Positions 31,420 through 44,110 are shown, counted from the stretch's first letter. The stretch: DNA of 64,000 bases from Nostoc sp. S13 (GCF_029379315.1 NZ_JAQYWQ010000015.1:1-64000), one strand, 5' to 3'. A program made the numbers and translations. Notes: generated from the sequence alone by a model not told the origin.

Positions 31420-32103
31420 TCAAGATGGTTCTGGAGGGTTGAGGCGATAGCCCATGCCGTAAACAGTTTCAATCCAATCGGCTGCTGCTAATGTTTGCAA
31501 ACGTTGGCGAAGTTTACGAACTAGAACGGTGATTGCATTGCTTTCTGGCTCACTACCCCACTCCCATACAGCTTGTTCAATCTGGTTACGAGTCAGGACT
31601 TGCTTAGGATGACGCATGAAGTACTCTAACAACTGAAACTCTTGGCTGGAAAGGGATACAATCGCCCCTTGTCGCTCCAAAATTAGTGTATCGAGATGAA
31701 GTTGCAGGTCTAGCAAGCGGAGGATGTCCCCTTGCCAGAGAGGCGATCGCCTCCTCAATGCCCGCACCCGCGCCATGAACTCTATAATATCAATTGGTTT
31801 GACTAGGTAGTCATCTGCTCCCGCATCTAATCCTATGACTTTATCAGGTGTAGTATCTTTTGCCGTAATCATTAATATAGGAGCTGTTTTTCCCGCCGCC
31901 CGATACTGTTGACACAAACTCACTCCACTAATCCGAGGTAACATCCAATCCAAAATCAGCAGATCATATTCTTTTTCAGCCAAAAGCCATTGAGCGGTTT
32001 CACCATCCTTGACACCATCGACGCTGTGTCCAGCCTGAGAAAGAACCGTTTGCAGCGGCATTAATTGCTTTGGATCATCCTCTACCAGTAAGATTTTCAT
32101 CAC
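31420..32103 (-). CDS. rppA: OmpR/PhoB-family response regulator (RppA-like)
   Basis: 227 aa; KILLVEDDPKQLMPLQTVL, LLILDWMLPRISG, winged-helix C-terminus; upstream of the kinase. Confidence 0.88.
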   Translation of the reverse strand: MMKILLVEDDPKQLMPLQTVLSQAGHSVDGVKDGETAQWLLAEKEYDLLILDWMLPRISGVSLCQQYRAAGKTAPILMITAKDTTPDKVIGLDAGADDYLVKPIDIIEFMARVRALRRRSPLWQGDILRLLDLQLHLDTLILERQGAIVSLSSQEFQLLEYFMRHPKQVLTRNQIEQAVWEWGSEPESNAITVLVRKLRQRLQTLAAADWIETVYGMGYRLNPPEPS

Positions 32104-32244
32104 CTTTATACACTTGTGCTTGTTTAAAATAATGTATGTATTGAAGCAATTTCAACGTCTTTCATTAGTCAGATTTCAGGGGATTGTCTACCCCTTTAGG
32201 ATATACATGAAGTGTGACCTAGCAAAATCAGAAGCAGGTGTAGT

Positions 32245-32631
32245 GTGTGGCGTATTAGTAAACGTTGGATGCAAGGGCTGGGATTAGAGTTTTGGTTGCC
32301 TCTACCACTGATAGCGGTTGTGTTTTGGCTTGGCTGTAGTTTCCTAGCTGCTCAAGAGTTAAGCCGACCCTACTCCACGAAGAAAAAACTTCAGTCAGAT
32401 ACTCAACTTGAAGCACGGGTATCAGTCAATGTGTTGCTGATTAACGCCGCCGTCAACCGAACTAAGAGAATTACCCAGGTAGAAGTGGAAACAGCAGACC
32501 CAATCTTGAAGCGATTGGAATTAGAACTTCCAACGATAGAATTTAGCCAAATAGAAACAACAATTGCCCAAGAACTAGGTCTACCCCGTGAGGATGTTAG
32601 AAAGTTAGTGCGCTATGAAGTTGTTGACTAA
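32245..32631 (+). CDS. Conserved hypothetical membrane-anchored protein
   Basis: 128 aa; N-terminal TM; divergent from the response regulator. Confidence 0.65.
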   Translation: MWRISKRWMQGLGLEFWLPLPLIAVVFWLGCSFLAAQELSRPYSTKKKLQSDTQLEARVSVNVLLINAAVNRTKRITQVEVETADPILKRLELELPTIEFSQIETTIAQELGLPREDVRKLVRYEVVD

Positions 32632-32699
32632 TATTGATGGTATCTTGCGCGGTCACACTATCCAGGGCGACATTAAGCAGCATCGAATCAGGCAAATGC

Positions 32700-32942
32700 C
32701 TACACGATTTTTATTGGGACTCCAAAAACTAAAACCCTACTAATTAATCCTAGATTTCTTTTAAATAAAGTTCTATCAATATCTAAAACATTGATGTATA
32801 ACCCCAGTGCGATCGCGGTATTCATCAGTTCTTCAAGATAGGGAATGCTTTTGGCATTGATGCCAAACCAAACTGCAAACCAATGAGCTGCAAATCCCAA
32901 CCTAAGTGACAGAATACCTAACTTAAGCAGCATTTTTGTCAC
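32700..32942 (-). CDS. Hypothetical small membrane protein
   Basis: 80 aa; plausible hydrophobic protein. Confidence 0.45.
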   Translation of the reverse strand: MTKMLLKLGILSLRLGFAAHWFAVWFGINAKSIPYLEELMNTAIALGLYINVLDIDRTLFKRNLGLISRVLVFGVPIKIV

Positions 32943-33241
32943 CTCAGTAGAAACGTAACCGTTCAGCGGGTAGAAAGAATGTCAACACCTACTGCCCAAT
33001 ACCTCACCACTAAGTGAGATGGTAAAGCACGTTTTCGCTCTTCACCTGCTTTTGCTTTAGCAATCGCTTGTTCTAATCACATCAGATGGAATTGTGGTGG
33101 TTTCTAAGGCTTTAAGCACTGTACTTAATTCGATGACAAGGGATATCAGTGAGAATTCGCCACCGTTGCATTATTACCGAACGCACACTGAAGACAAAGC
33201 TAAGTTTACAGGCTTTTTGGTCTTAACCGAACCGTATTGGG

Positions 33242-33318
33242 CGACTATGTATCTCACTTTCTGCCCTGCTAGCAACTCTCAACAGGTGATGCTAGCAGTT
33301 GACTTGAAAAAACGCTAA
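33242..33318. repeat. ~75-bp direct repeat, left of the GH32 gene
   Basis: actatgtatctcactttctgccctgctagcaactctcaacaggtgatgctagcagttgacttgaaaaaacgc. Confidence 0.85.
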
Positions 33319-33492
33319 TAGTAATGTTCTTGCATGAATGGAGCGTCATGGAAAGCGGAAAAGTGTTATTTTTTGTTTACTCCATTAAATGCTTACCATG
33401 AAAATTTAATATATATGTAATGCATCCACTTACTTGCGTCAAAGTGGTGAAGTTTCAGCTGGAATTGCAGGGATATTCTTTGGAGAAGAGCG

Positions 33493-35586
33493 ATGAAGGT
33501 GCGTACTGTTTCTGTACTCTATGCGACCGCGGCTTTGTTGATTTTTCCCGTTCCTGCTCGGTCTGCGATCGAAAAGGTTGTTGGAGGTGGTAGTGTTCAT
33601 CAGGGTGAAACACGCCGTATTACTGTGGTCGGAGATGGGATCGATTTTGCGACTTCGGTCGCTTCCTCGGATGCACGGATTAGTGTCAGGCTTCTCAGTA
33701 AGAAAGGACTTGCACAGGGCAGAGCAAAAGGGCAGATTTTACTGGAAGTTGCTGTTCCCCTCGATGTCCCTAAAGATCAGAACTTTAACCTGACGGTTAA
33801 AATAGCCCCAAACCTTTATTACTCCAAGGGAGGTTCTGAAACGGTTCGGCTGAATGTGCAGGAATATCCTAACAGTTCATGGAGACCTTTCTTTCATTTT
33901 GCTCCTTCATGGGGATGGATGAATGATCCGAACGGTCTTGTCTACGTAAACGGGACATACCATCTCTATTATCAGGCAATTCCATTCTCCCGGGATCTTA
34001 ATGGTCAACTAAACTGGGGACATGCAGTTAGCACCGATCTGGTTCACTGGTCTCAGCGCAGAGACGCGATGTTCAGTCCGTCAATGGATCTCCTTCCAAG
34101 TAGCGATGATCAGAATCAAGTCTGGTCTCCTTTCTCGGGGTCTGCGGTGACTGTTAGTGGTGAGGCAGCAAGACAGCTCCCCTGCGACTGCTCAAACCTT
34201 TGTGTTGCTTCTATATTCACCAAGAACACTGCTATTATCTCACTCCAGGATCAGTGGCTTGCGGCTAGCTGCAATGGAGGCGAGTCCTTTAAAGCACCGG
34301 AGAGTGTGTTGCCTAACTTGACACCTCCTAAGCCAGATTTTCGAGATCCGAAGGTATTCCCCTATAAGGGACGCTGGATTATGGTGTTAGCGGTTGGAGA
34401 TAAAGCCGAGCTTTACGGGTCTGCGAATCTGAGACAATGGCACCTCCTTTCTTCTATCCCCCTCTACAGCAGCTTCACCACTTTAGGTCCTTTCGTCGAA
34501 ACCCCAGATTTGTTTGAGTTACCGATCAGCAATTCGGGGACGAACCAGACCAAGTGGATACTGACCTACAGCGAAGGTTTCCTTCCGCCTGTGGTATGCC
34601 AGGGTCTTCGAGACAGTACTGAAATGCCGCTCACTGACCCCAAACTCAAAAAGGACTGTGAAAGATCCCGAAAATTTACGTCACGTAGCTTCTATATCGT
34701 CGGCGAATTTGATGGGAAGCAGTTCAAGCAGGAGTCACAGCCTCGACCTATAGATTTTGGCTCAGATTTTTATGCGCCTCAAACCTGGTCTGGCACTCCA
34801 GGACGACGCATCCTGGCTGGCTGGCAAAATAATTGGCATTACGCCCACCAAACTCCAACAACGCCGTGGCGAGGACAATTGAGCATTCCGCGAGACCTGG
34901 GGTTGATGAGAGATTCTGACACCTATTGGTTGACTCAAACTCCGGTTCAAGAACTAGCGCTTCTGAGAAATTCTGCACTTGGGCGTGTGACTCGGCTGCG
35001 GGATAAACCCTTGACTAACAGGACACCAGAGGAGTTGAAGAATTTTCGTTCCACTGCATTCGATGCTGACCTAGCAATTGATGTTGCTGGTTTGCCCAAA
35101 GTGAACTCTGAAATCAAGATTCATCTTCGAGCGGGTAATACAGGGCAAGGAATGGTGTTGGCATGGCGACGTACTGGTTCCGACAAAGGAGAGTTATCAC
35201 TAACGCGCTCTGCTTCTGAAGCGGGTGGATCGACTTCAGAATTAAAACAACAAGAGTCTGGGTTTATCGGTAAATGGTTGTCTGTCTCTCTTCCTTTTGC
35301 AGCATCCACAATTCAGAGACTCGTATCAAACTTCAGGAATGCCCAACCCAATGAAAGCTCGCAGATCACTCAGGTGCCTGTTGTGACACGTGGCACGAAT
35401 AATAGCCTCTTAAAACTTCGGATTCTCGTGGATCGAAGTTCGGTAGAAGTGTTTGCGGGCGATGGACGAGTAGTGTTAAGTAGTTTATTCTTTCCTAATT
35501 CAGCCAATAAAGAGTTCAAGCTGTATGCAACAGGGGGAAATGCAAAGATAGTGAGCTTGGTTATATACCCGTTCAGTAATGACTGA
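33493..35586 (+). CDS. Secreted glycoside hydrolase family 32 (levanase/invertase-like) with N-terminal beta domain
   Basis: 697 aa; signal peptide; PSWGWMNDPNGLVYVNGTYHLYYQ, DFRDPKVF, ETPDLFELP, C-terminal LRILVDRSSVEVFAGDGRVVLSS. Confidence 0.93.
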   Translation: MKVRTVSVLYATAALLIFPVPARSAIEKVVGGGSVHQGETRRITVVGDGIDFATSVASSDARISVRLLSKKGLAQGRAKGQILLEVAVPLDVPKDQNFNLTVKIAPNLYYSKGGSETVRLNVQEYPNSSWRPFFHFAPSWGWMNDPNGLVYVNGTYHLYYQAIPFSRDLNGQLNWGHAVSTDLVHWSQRRDAMFSPSMDLLPSSDDQNQVWSPFSGSAVTVSGEAARQLPCDCSNLCVASIFTKNTAIISLQDQWLAASCNGGESFKAPESVLPNLTPPKPDFRDPKVFPYKGRWIMVLAVGDKAELYGSANLRQWHLLSSIPLYSSFTTLGPFVETPDLFELPISNSGTNQTKWILTYSEGFLPPVVCQGLRDSTEMPLTDPKLKKDCERSRKFTSRSFYIVGEFDGKQFKQESQPRPIDFGSDFYAPQTWSGTPGRRILAGWQNNWHYAHQTPTTPWRGQLSIPRDLGLMRDSDTYWLTQTPVQELALLRNSALGRVTRLRDKPLTNRTPEELKNFRSTAFDADLAIDVAGLPKVNSEIKIHLRAGNTGQGMVLAWRRTGSDKGELSLTRSASEAGGSTSELKQQESGFIGKWLSVSLPFAASTIQRLVSNFRNAQPNESSQITQVPVVTRGTNNSLLKLRILVDRSSVEVFAGDGRVVLSSLFFPNSANKEFKLYATGGNAKIVSLVIYPFSND

Positions 35587-35699
35587 TGATTTCAGATAAC
35601 GACTGCAAACTAATCAACCATCAGTGCGTAGACGCATTCGCGGAGCGTCTCGTAGAGAAGCGGCTTGTCGCCAGACATCGCTTTATTGATGTTCTAGGC

Positions 35700-35775
35700 A
35701 ACTATGTATCTCACTCCCTGCCCTGCTGTCAACTCTCAACAGGTGATGCTAGCAGTTGACTTGAAAAAGCGATTT
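35700..35775. repeat. ~75-bp direct repeat, right of the GH32 gene
   Basis: actatgtatctcactccctgccctgctgtcaactctcaacaggtgatgctagcagttgacttgaaaaagcg. Confidence 0.85.
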
Positions 35776-36084
35776 AGCGCGATGGTCGCTTTGCATTCCC
35801 CGAAGGGGTTCTCGAAGAGTACCGCCGCAAGCATCGCAAATATAATCTTCATTTGCCTTCCTATATATGCTTCATTGTTGTCAAAAACTTCCAAGACTTT
35901 GCCCTGCGTACCCTAATTCACCAGTTCTAAATTTTTTATCTCCAGATTGCCAAGTTAAGGCTTGAGAGCAACTTAGAAGTTACCTTGCTTATTTTTGTTT
36001 CTTACTTGCGCCCAATTTTATAAGCAAATCCCTGATTAATTATTAGTACGCCCCATCAAATCTTTCATAATTTGGGGATTCAGG

Positions 36085-36573
36085 CTAGACTTGTGCATTT
36101 AATGAAGTAGTCGTAGTTTGATTAATGCGTTCTGCCTTGGTTTTCAATGTTTGGTTCATCGCTTCAAACCCTTGGCGAACATCAATATTTAATCGACGAG
36201 CCAGCAGAGGTACTAGTAAGCCCTGGAAAGATGCTTGCTGAATGAAGCGGACGCGTAGGCGTAGCCCGTCGTAGATATCGCTTGCTAATGGTTCAATGAT
36301 AAAGCTATGTTCACCGTCAAATAGTCCTGGGCTCAAAAAATGCCCTAACCAGCGCAATTTGCGATTAGGTTCTACCGTAATCACAGTCGGTCGAAAGGTC
36401 ATAATATCTGTACCTGGAGGCTGAAAGTGAACGGTTAGCTGTGCCCCTTCACTCAGCGAGCCACTAATTTGACGAATAAACAGATTCCAATGTGGAAAAC
36501 TGGCAAAATCAGTGAGTAAGTTCCAGACCTGCTTATCGGATGCTTGAATTTCGATTTCAGTGTAGATTTTCAT
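36085..36573 (-). CDS. SRPBCC domain protein with in-frame repeat-derived segment
   Basis: 162 aa; IQASDKQVWNLLTDFASFPHWNLFIRQISGSL; insert SDIYDGLRLRVR. Confidence 0.85.
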   Translation of the reverse strand: MKIYTEIEIQASDKQVWNLLTDFASFPHWNLFIRQISGSLSEGAQLTVHFQPPGTDIMTFRPTVITVEPNRKLRWLGHFLSPGLFDGEHSFIIEPLASDIYDGLRLRVRFIQQASFQGLLVPLLARRLNIDVRQGFEAMNQTLKTKAERINQTTTTSLNAQV

Positions 36574-36906
36574 GGGTATGAGTTGATAGGAAAACCAGAA
36601 TTAAAACGGTTATTCCTGCTAAAAATAACCCAATATATTGTTGTCCTAGTACTCGACCAACCCAAAAATTACGGGTGAAGGTAGGTAGATAAAGCAGGGG
36701 AAGCAGGGGGAGAAAAGAACTTGATTTTCCTACCATAAAATAAACCCCGCAAAATTTCTTTGGTGAACTACGAGGAAACTAGATTGTTTCTTGTAAAGCA
36801 TAATCAATACTATTCGTGGAAAACTCACGTTTGAACAGCAAAATTCTGGCGGTTGGTAGACAGTTGTGAAGGAACACAGATATTAGTCCCAGGATCTCCT
36901 GTTTGA

Positions 36907-37034
36907 TAAGGGATTTCCAAGAAATAAATTATCCCATCTTGTGGGGTGGGCATCTTGCCCGCCCATGATTACGGGCGGGCAAGATGCCCACCCCACAATA
37001 AATAGTTGTATATTTTTTTATTTGGAAGTCCCTA
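36907..37034. mobile_element. 128-bp highly palindromic TA-flanked MITE
   Basis: TAAGGGATTTCCAAG...GTGGGGTGGGCATCTTGCCCGCCC atgattac GGGCGGGCAAGATGCCCACCCCAC...TTGGAAGTCCCTA. Confidence 0.88.
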
Positions 37035-37295
37035 ACTGGATTCTGCCATAATGCCTTGTGTTTTCGCTTTCTGATAGTACAACCGGAGTAAACTTTGTGC
37101 CTGTCGTGTTTCTATTCCCAGGTCTACTAAGTTCACAGTCAGTTGACTAGAAGCTGCTAGCTCAATGCTGTGACTAATCATTAACTGAGCAGCATCTCTT
37201 TGGGCTAACTTTAGCGCTTTTGCAAACACTGTTGCAGTAGCAGGTGAATCATCGACTGCCACCAAAATATTCTTAAAGCTCATATCCAGCTCCAA
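37032..37295 (-). pseudogene. Universal stress protein (UspA fold) truncated by MITE insertion
   Basis: MSFKNILVAVDDSPATATVFAKALKLAQRDAAQLMISHSIE...; stop is created at the MITE edge, and YQTGDPGTNIC is encoded beyond the MITE. Confidence 0.82.
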
Positions 37296-37570
37296 TAATC
37301 AATTACTTCATTCACTTGTGTTGTCTTTTAGCTTGAGAGACAAATGTGATTTAAAAGTGAAATTAAGTACGATAAACGATTTATTCACTTTTCGTTCACA
37401 TTCATCAGCAATCCTGGAAAAGAAGCAGAGAAACGAAACTAACCAACTGAGGTTTAAAACGAATAGCCGAACTAATACGGTTCATGCTCACACTAGAAAA
37501 CTATAGTTTTTTCCTATTTGGAGATTAATAAAGCTTCGTTTTAAACTTACTGATTTTTATAGGAGATGTT

Positions 37571-38116
37571 GTGATGAATTTCAGTCAAGTTAAAAATTCA
37601 ATCGGTATCATTTCTACCCGTCAGGCTGCAACACAGGTGCTTGATGAACTCAGAGCGATTGACTTTCCTATGCATAAAATTTCTGTGTTCACTTTAGACT
37701 CTGAAGATCAAAAGTTGCACGAGGATGCTAATGGGGGTAAACATACCATAACTCCGATCGCAGGTGCCAAAGCAGGCGCAATTACAGGAGGAACAGCCGG
37801 AGGCTTCCTGGCACTCACAGCCGGACTTGGTGTATTAGTTATTCCCGGTTTTGGGCCGGCATTAGCGGTTGAATCTGTGCTGGGTACACTGCTGGCGGGT
37901 GGAGCAAGTGCGATTTTTGGCAGTGTGTATGGCGCGTTTCAAGGTTGGTTTGCTCCCGAAAGGCAAGCTAGACTCTGTGAGCCAACCACCTGCCAAGAAG
38001 AATTTTTGGTGAAGGTAGAGGGAACAACAGATGAAATCTGGCAAGCAGAATCGATTCTCAGTTATTGGGGTGTGCGGGAATGGCATATTTATGAACTTAG
38101 CAAAAGATTCTCGTAA
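37571..38116 (+). CDS. General-stress-type protein with Gly-rich membrane segment
   Basis: 181 aa; IGIISTRQAATQVLDELRAIDFPMHKISVF, GAKAGAITGGTAGGFLALTAGLGVLVIPGFGPAL. Confidence 0.75.
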   Translation: MMNFSQVKNSIGIISTRQAATQVLDELRAIDFPMHKISVFTLDSEDQKLHEDANGGKHTITPIAGAKAGAITGGTAGGFLALTAGLGVLVIPGFGPALAVESVLGTLLAGGASAIFGSVYGAFQGWFAPERQARLCEPTTCQEEFLVKVEGTTDEIWQAESILSYWGVREWHIYELSKRFS

Positions 38117-38232
38117 TAACACCAATTTGAAAAAAGAAAAGTACAGATTCAAACAGAGAAATCCCTATTAAATCTGATGAGTCTTAATTACGAACTTGTA
38201 CTGAGCGTAGCCGAAGTATTAGGAATTAGTTT

Positions 38233-40995
<2,763 letters not shown>

Positions 40996-41082
40996 GGATA
41001 AAAGTATTTGGTCAATCTTCTTGTCCCAGATCCAAACACGCCAGAAAATAACAAAATGTGACTCTCAAATTAGAAACAGCAG

Positions 41083-41424
41083 ATGGCAGTTTATCAAGTT
41101 CGATTCATCAATCCTAGTCTTGGGTTAGATTGCACCATTCCAGTGCCAGATGATCAATATATTCTGGATATGGCGGAAGATGCTCGTATCCGCCTCCCAT
41201 CTGGGTGTAAACAAGGCGAATGTTCTGCCTGTATTGCCAAACTCATTAGCGGTGAAGTTGATCAAAATGAGCAAAAATTTCTACGTCCAAGTGAAATACA
41301 GGCTGGTTATGTTGTTACTTGTGTAACTTACCCCTTGTCTAATTGCACTTTAGAAACCCATCAAGAACAAGTCTTGTATAAATCAGCCCTTTACTATAAG
41401 CCTGATTCTGGAAAATCTGAGTGA
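41083..41424 (+). CDS. 2Fe-2S plant-type ferredoxin
   Basis: 113 aa; LPSGCKQGECSACIAKLISGEVDQ...VVTCVTYP (CxxxxCxxC...C). Confidence 0.92.
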   Translation: MAVYQVRFINPSLGLDCTIPVPDDQYILDMAEDARIRLPSGCKQGECSACIAKLISGEVDQNEQKFLRPSEIQAGYVVTCVTYPLSNCTLETHQEQVLYKSALYYKPDSGKSE

Positions 41425-41462
41425 TTGTTGGACTATGACATTAAATTAATCTTAAATTTATC

Positions 41463-41490
41463 GGCTGCGTTAAACAAATTTAACGCAGCC
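41463..41490 (+). terminator. Hairpin downstream of the ferredoxin gene
   Basis: GGCTGCGTTAAA caaa TTTAACGCAGCC perfect stem. Confidence 0.6.
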
Positions 41491-41540
41491 TTAAAAACAC
41501 TGCATCACGGCACTTGGGAGTTTTGCAATTAGTCAAATAG

Positions 41541-41574
41541 AGTAGGGACGCATAGCTAGCTGTGCGTCCCTACT
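41541..41574. repeat. Palindromic repeat AGTAGGGACGCA/TGCGTCCCTACT
   Basis: 12-bp perfect arms. Confidence 0.75.
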
Positions 41575-41732
41575 TTCTATTGCATGTATATTATAACCGC
41601 TATAGTTTTCTCAATGATAGACCTAATGGTAGAAGTAAATTCTATCTTGCAAGAGAGGTTAAAACGTAGCAGATAGTTAAAGATTAGATAAGAAGTTTCA
41701 AACGAAAAATCTTTAGTTATTAGGTAAAAACA

Positions 41733-42131
41733 ATGTTGACTCCATTATTAACCGCGCTAGCTACAGCTTTGAGCCTGTTGATTGTTGATTTAGTTGTTCC
41801 AGGCGTTAATATTGCTAATTTTCCAGCCGCCTTGATTGCCGGGTTAGTAGTTGGTTTAATAAACGGTTCATTTAAACCAGTTCTCTCTACTCTTTCTTTA
41901 CCACTTAACTTTGTCACGTTTGGAGGATTTTCGCTGATCGTCAACGGTTTTTGTTTCTGGTTAGCATCAGTCCTAATTCCTGGGTTCTCAGTTCACGGAA
42001 TTATTGGTTTTCTTCTCGGGCCAGTAATTTTATCTTTTGCTAACACCTTCATTAACAACTACTTTGTTGAAAGAAACCTTTTAACCGGCAGTGGTAATGT
42101 AAAAAGCCAAGGTGAATTACCTTCAAGATAA
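41733..42131 (+). CDS. Phage holin family IV-like membrane protein
   Basis: 132 aa; LIAGLVVGLINGSFKPVLSTLSLPLNFVTFGGFSLIVNGFCFWLAS. Confidence 0.85.
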   Translation: MLTPLLTALATALSLLIVDLVVPGVNIANFPAALIAGLVVGLINGSFKPVLSTLSLPLNFVTFGGFSLIVNGFCFWLASVLIPGFSVHGIIGFLLGPVILSFANTFINNYFVERNLLTGSGNVKSQGELPSR

Positions 42132-42253
42132 GTATTAGAAGGAGTAGAAATACCAATCTTGCTTATCACGTCTCTACTCCAAATAAAATATCCGAAGGTG
42201 GATTTCCTCATTCGGCATCTTCAAATTAAACAAAATCAAAAAGTTGTAACATC

Positions 42254-42445
42254 ATGAAATTAGTTCGTTTTCTTCTCGGTTTGTTAGTGCCTCCTTTAGG
42301 CGTTTTCCTGACAGTTGGAGTTGGCCCAACTTTGTTTATTAACATTTTGCTTACAGTTCTAGGTTGGCTACCCGGTAGTATTCATGCAATTTGGGTTATT
42401 GCCAAGCATGAAGAACAACTTAATGAAGGGGGACGTATTTACTAA
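42254..42445 (+). CDS. YqaE/Pmp3 family membrane protein
   Basis: 63 aa; LLGLLVPPLGVFLTVGVGPTLFINILLTVLGWLPGSIHAIWVI. Confidence 0.93.
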   Translation: MKLVRFLLGLLVPPLGVFLTVGVGPTLFINILLTVLGWLPGSIHAIWVIAKHEEQLNEGGRIY

Positions 42446-42600
42446 TACGCAAGATTAATTTTAAGCATTTCCAATCAAATAGGGTTCGTTAGCTGGAACA
42501 CCGTAACGCACCCTATTTGATTGGAATCTGCCGTTGTATTAGGTGCATACTTTGTATTTGTAAAGAAAAACATTTATGGAAAACGTCTAACGCACCATCT

Positions 42601-42813
42601 TAAGGATTTACAACAAATAAATTATCCAATTTTGTCGGGTGGGCATGGTAGTATCTCACTTTCGGATAAAAGCCTTGTAAAACCTCACCCCAACCCTCTG
42701 CGTGGGTTCGGAGAGGGAGCAAGAGTGTTGTTTCTCATCTAGTATATTTGCTTTCACTGAGATGCCCACCCCACAATTAGTAGTTAAGTATTTTTTTATT
42801 TATCAGTCTCTTA
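42601..42813. repeat. Degenerate relative of the 36907 palindromic MITE with central insertion
   Basis: TAAGGATTTACAACAAATAAATTATCC...GTCGGGTGGGCAT ... ATGCCCACCCCACAATTAGTAGTTAAGTATTTTTTTATTTATCAG. Confidence 0.65.
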
Positions 42814-42889
42814 TACAGCGATGCGTTACGGCTTTAGCCGTAACGCACCCTAATTAAAATTTACTGAGCTAAATCAACACCAAAACAGT

Positions 42890-43696
42890 CTATTTATGAA
42901 TAGTTTCCCGCTCTTTATCAGCAGGTTCCTTATCTTTGAACAAGTCAGCCGCCGTTAAGAGTAACTCCCTTAAAGTTTGTTTGATTTGGTGCTCTTTTCT
43001 CGCTAAAGATGTACCAGCTTCACCCAGTTTATCTTCTAGCTGCGATCGCTTGTCTCCTACCTGTGCAGCTACAGATTCTGCTTGAGGACGAGCTTTATCA
43101 TACCAGTGTTTAGCCTCGTCTAGATAATCTTTAACCTCCAGAGAACGTCCGCCATGACGTGCAGCTAAGTTAGCTCGGACAATGGCTAGCTGCGCTTGCA
43201 GTTGAGCGTAACGCTTCTTTAACAATCCTATTTCTTCACTACCTTTAATAGCATTGACAGCAGAATCAATTGCAGTTTTGGTACTAGCAGGTTTTTCCTT
43301 ACCCGTCTCTTCAATCTCAGCCAAGATTACATCAACCTCTTGTTGGAGTTGTTCTTCTGCACCATCCAGTTGAGCCTGTAGCCGCTTGATATCTGTCTGA
43401 GTTTTAGCAATGTTTTCGTGTCTTTGACTATTAATTCCTTCCAACGCTCCTTCAATGGAAGCTGTCACTTCATCTTTGAGTTCGCTACCTTTTTCTTGGA
43501 AGTTTTCAACTACAGCAGAAACTGCATCTCTAACTAGGCTACGAAGTTCACTAGAACCTTGTTTCAACTCAGAAGCTACTTGAGAAACTGCGGATTTCAC
43601 AATTTCTCGAACCCGCTCAGTTCTTAATTGTCCGGTTTCTTTTGCTTGTTGCAAATCGGCTTGAATTTGTTGTTTGATATTGTTAGGCATTTTCAA
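42890..43696 (-). CDS. Coiled-coil / LEA-apolipoprotein-like protein
   Basis: 268 aa; Lys/Glu/Gln-rich amphipathic helix throughout. Confidence 0.7.
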   Translation of the reverse strand: MKMPNNIKQQIQADLQQAKETGQLRTERVREIVKSAVSQVASELKQGSSELRSLVRDAVSAVVENFQEKGSELKDEVTASIEGALEGINSQRHENIAKTQTDIKRLQAQLDGAEEQLQQEVDVILAEIEETGKEKPASTKTAIDSAVNAIKGSEEIGLLKKRYAQLQAQLAIVRANLAARHGGRSLEVKDYLDEAKHWYDKARPQAESVAAQVGDKRSQLEDKLGEAGTSLARKEHQIKQTLRELLLTAADLFKDKEPADKERETIHK

Positions 43697-43885
43697 CTCT
43701 TGGGATTTAACTAATTTGGATGGATAAAAGTTTCTAGAAATGTTCGTACACCCATATTATGGCGTAGTCTGATTGGGCTAGGCACTTCCTTTAGATAGAA
43801 AATTACAGCCCCAAAGAGGTGATGTGTAATATGTTGCCTATTTATGAGATGATCAAGATTTAGTGGTAGTCATTGGGAGTGAAAT

Positions 43886-44110
43886 ATGTGGCGAGTAAAT
43901 ATTACTTGTTCAAGCGATGCCTGGAAGCGTTATGGTACTGAATTTAAAGTGATCGCAGAGAAATATCAAGGTGAATTGATTGGTTCCAAAAAAATGCCAG
44001 ATGGTACCCGCATCATGTCCTATAAAATCGAGGATGTTAGTGATGCAGAAGCCTTTCAAGAAGATTGTGCAAATTTTACTGGATTTACAACTGACTTTGA
44101 ATCTCTGTAG
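43886..44110 (+). CDS. Conserved hypothetical small protein
   Basis: 74 aa; MWRVNITCSSDAWKRYGTEFKVIAEKYQGELIGSKKMPDG; coding-like composition. Confidence 0.6.
   Translation: MWRVNITCSSDAWKRYGTEFKVIAEKYQGELIGSKKMPDGTRIMSYKIEDVSDAEAFQEDCANFTGFTTDFESL

Noticed and set aside
42521-42742. 73-aa plus-strand ORF
   Set aside because: Runs through a degenerate MITE and low-complexity repeats (PHPNPLRGFGEG boilerplate).
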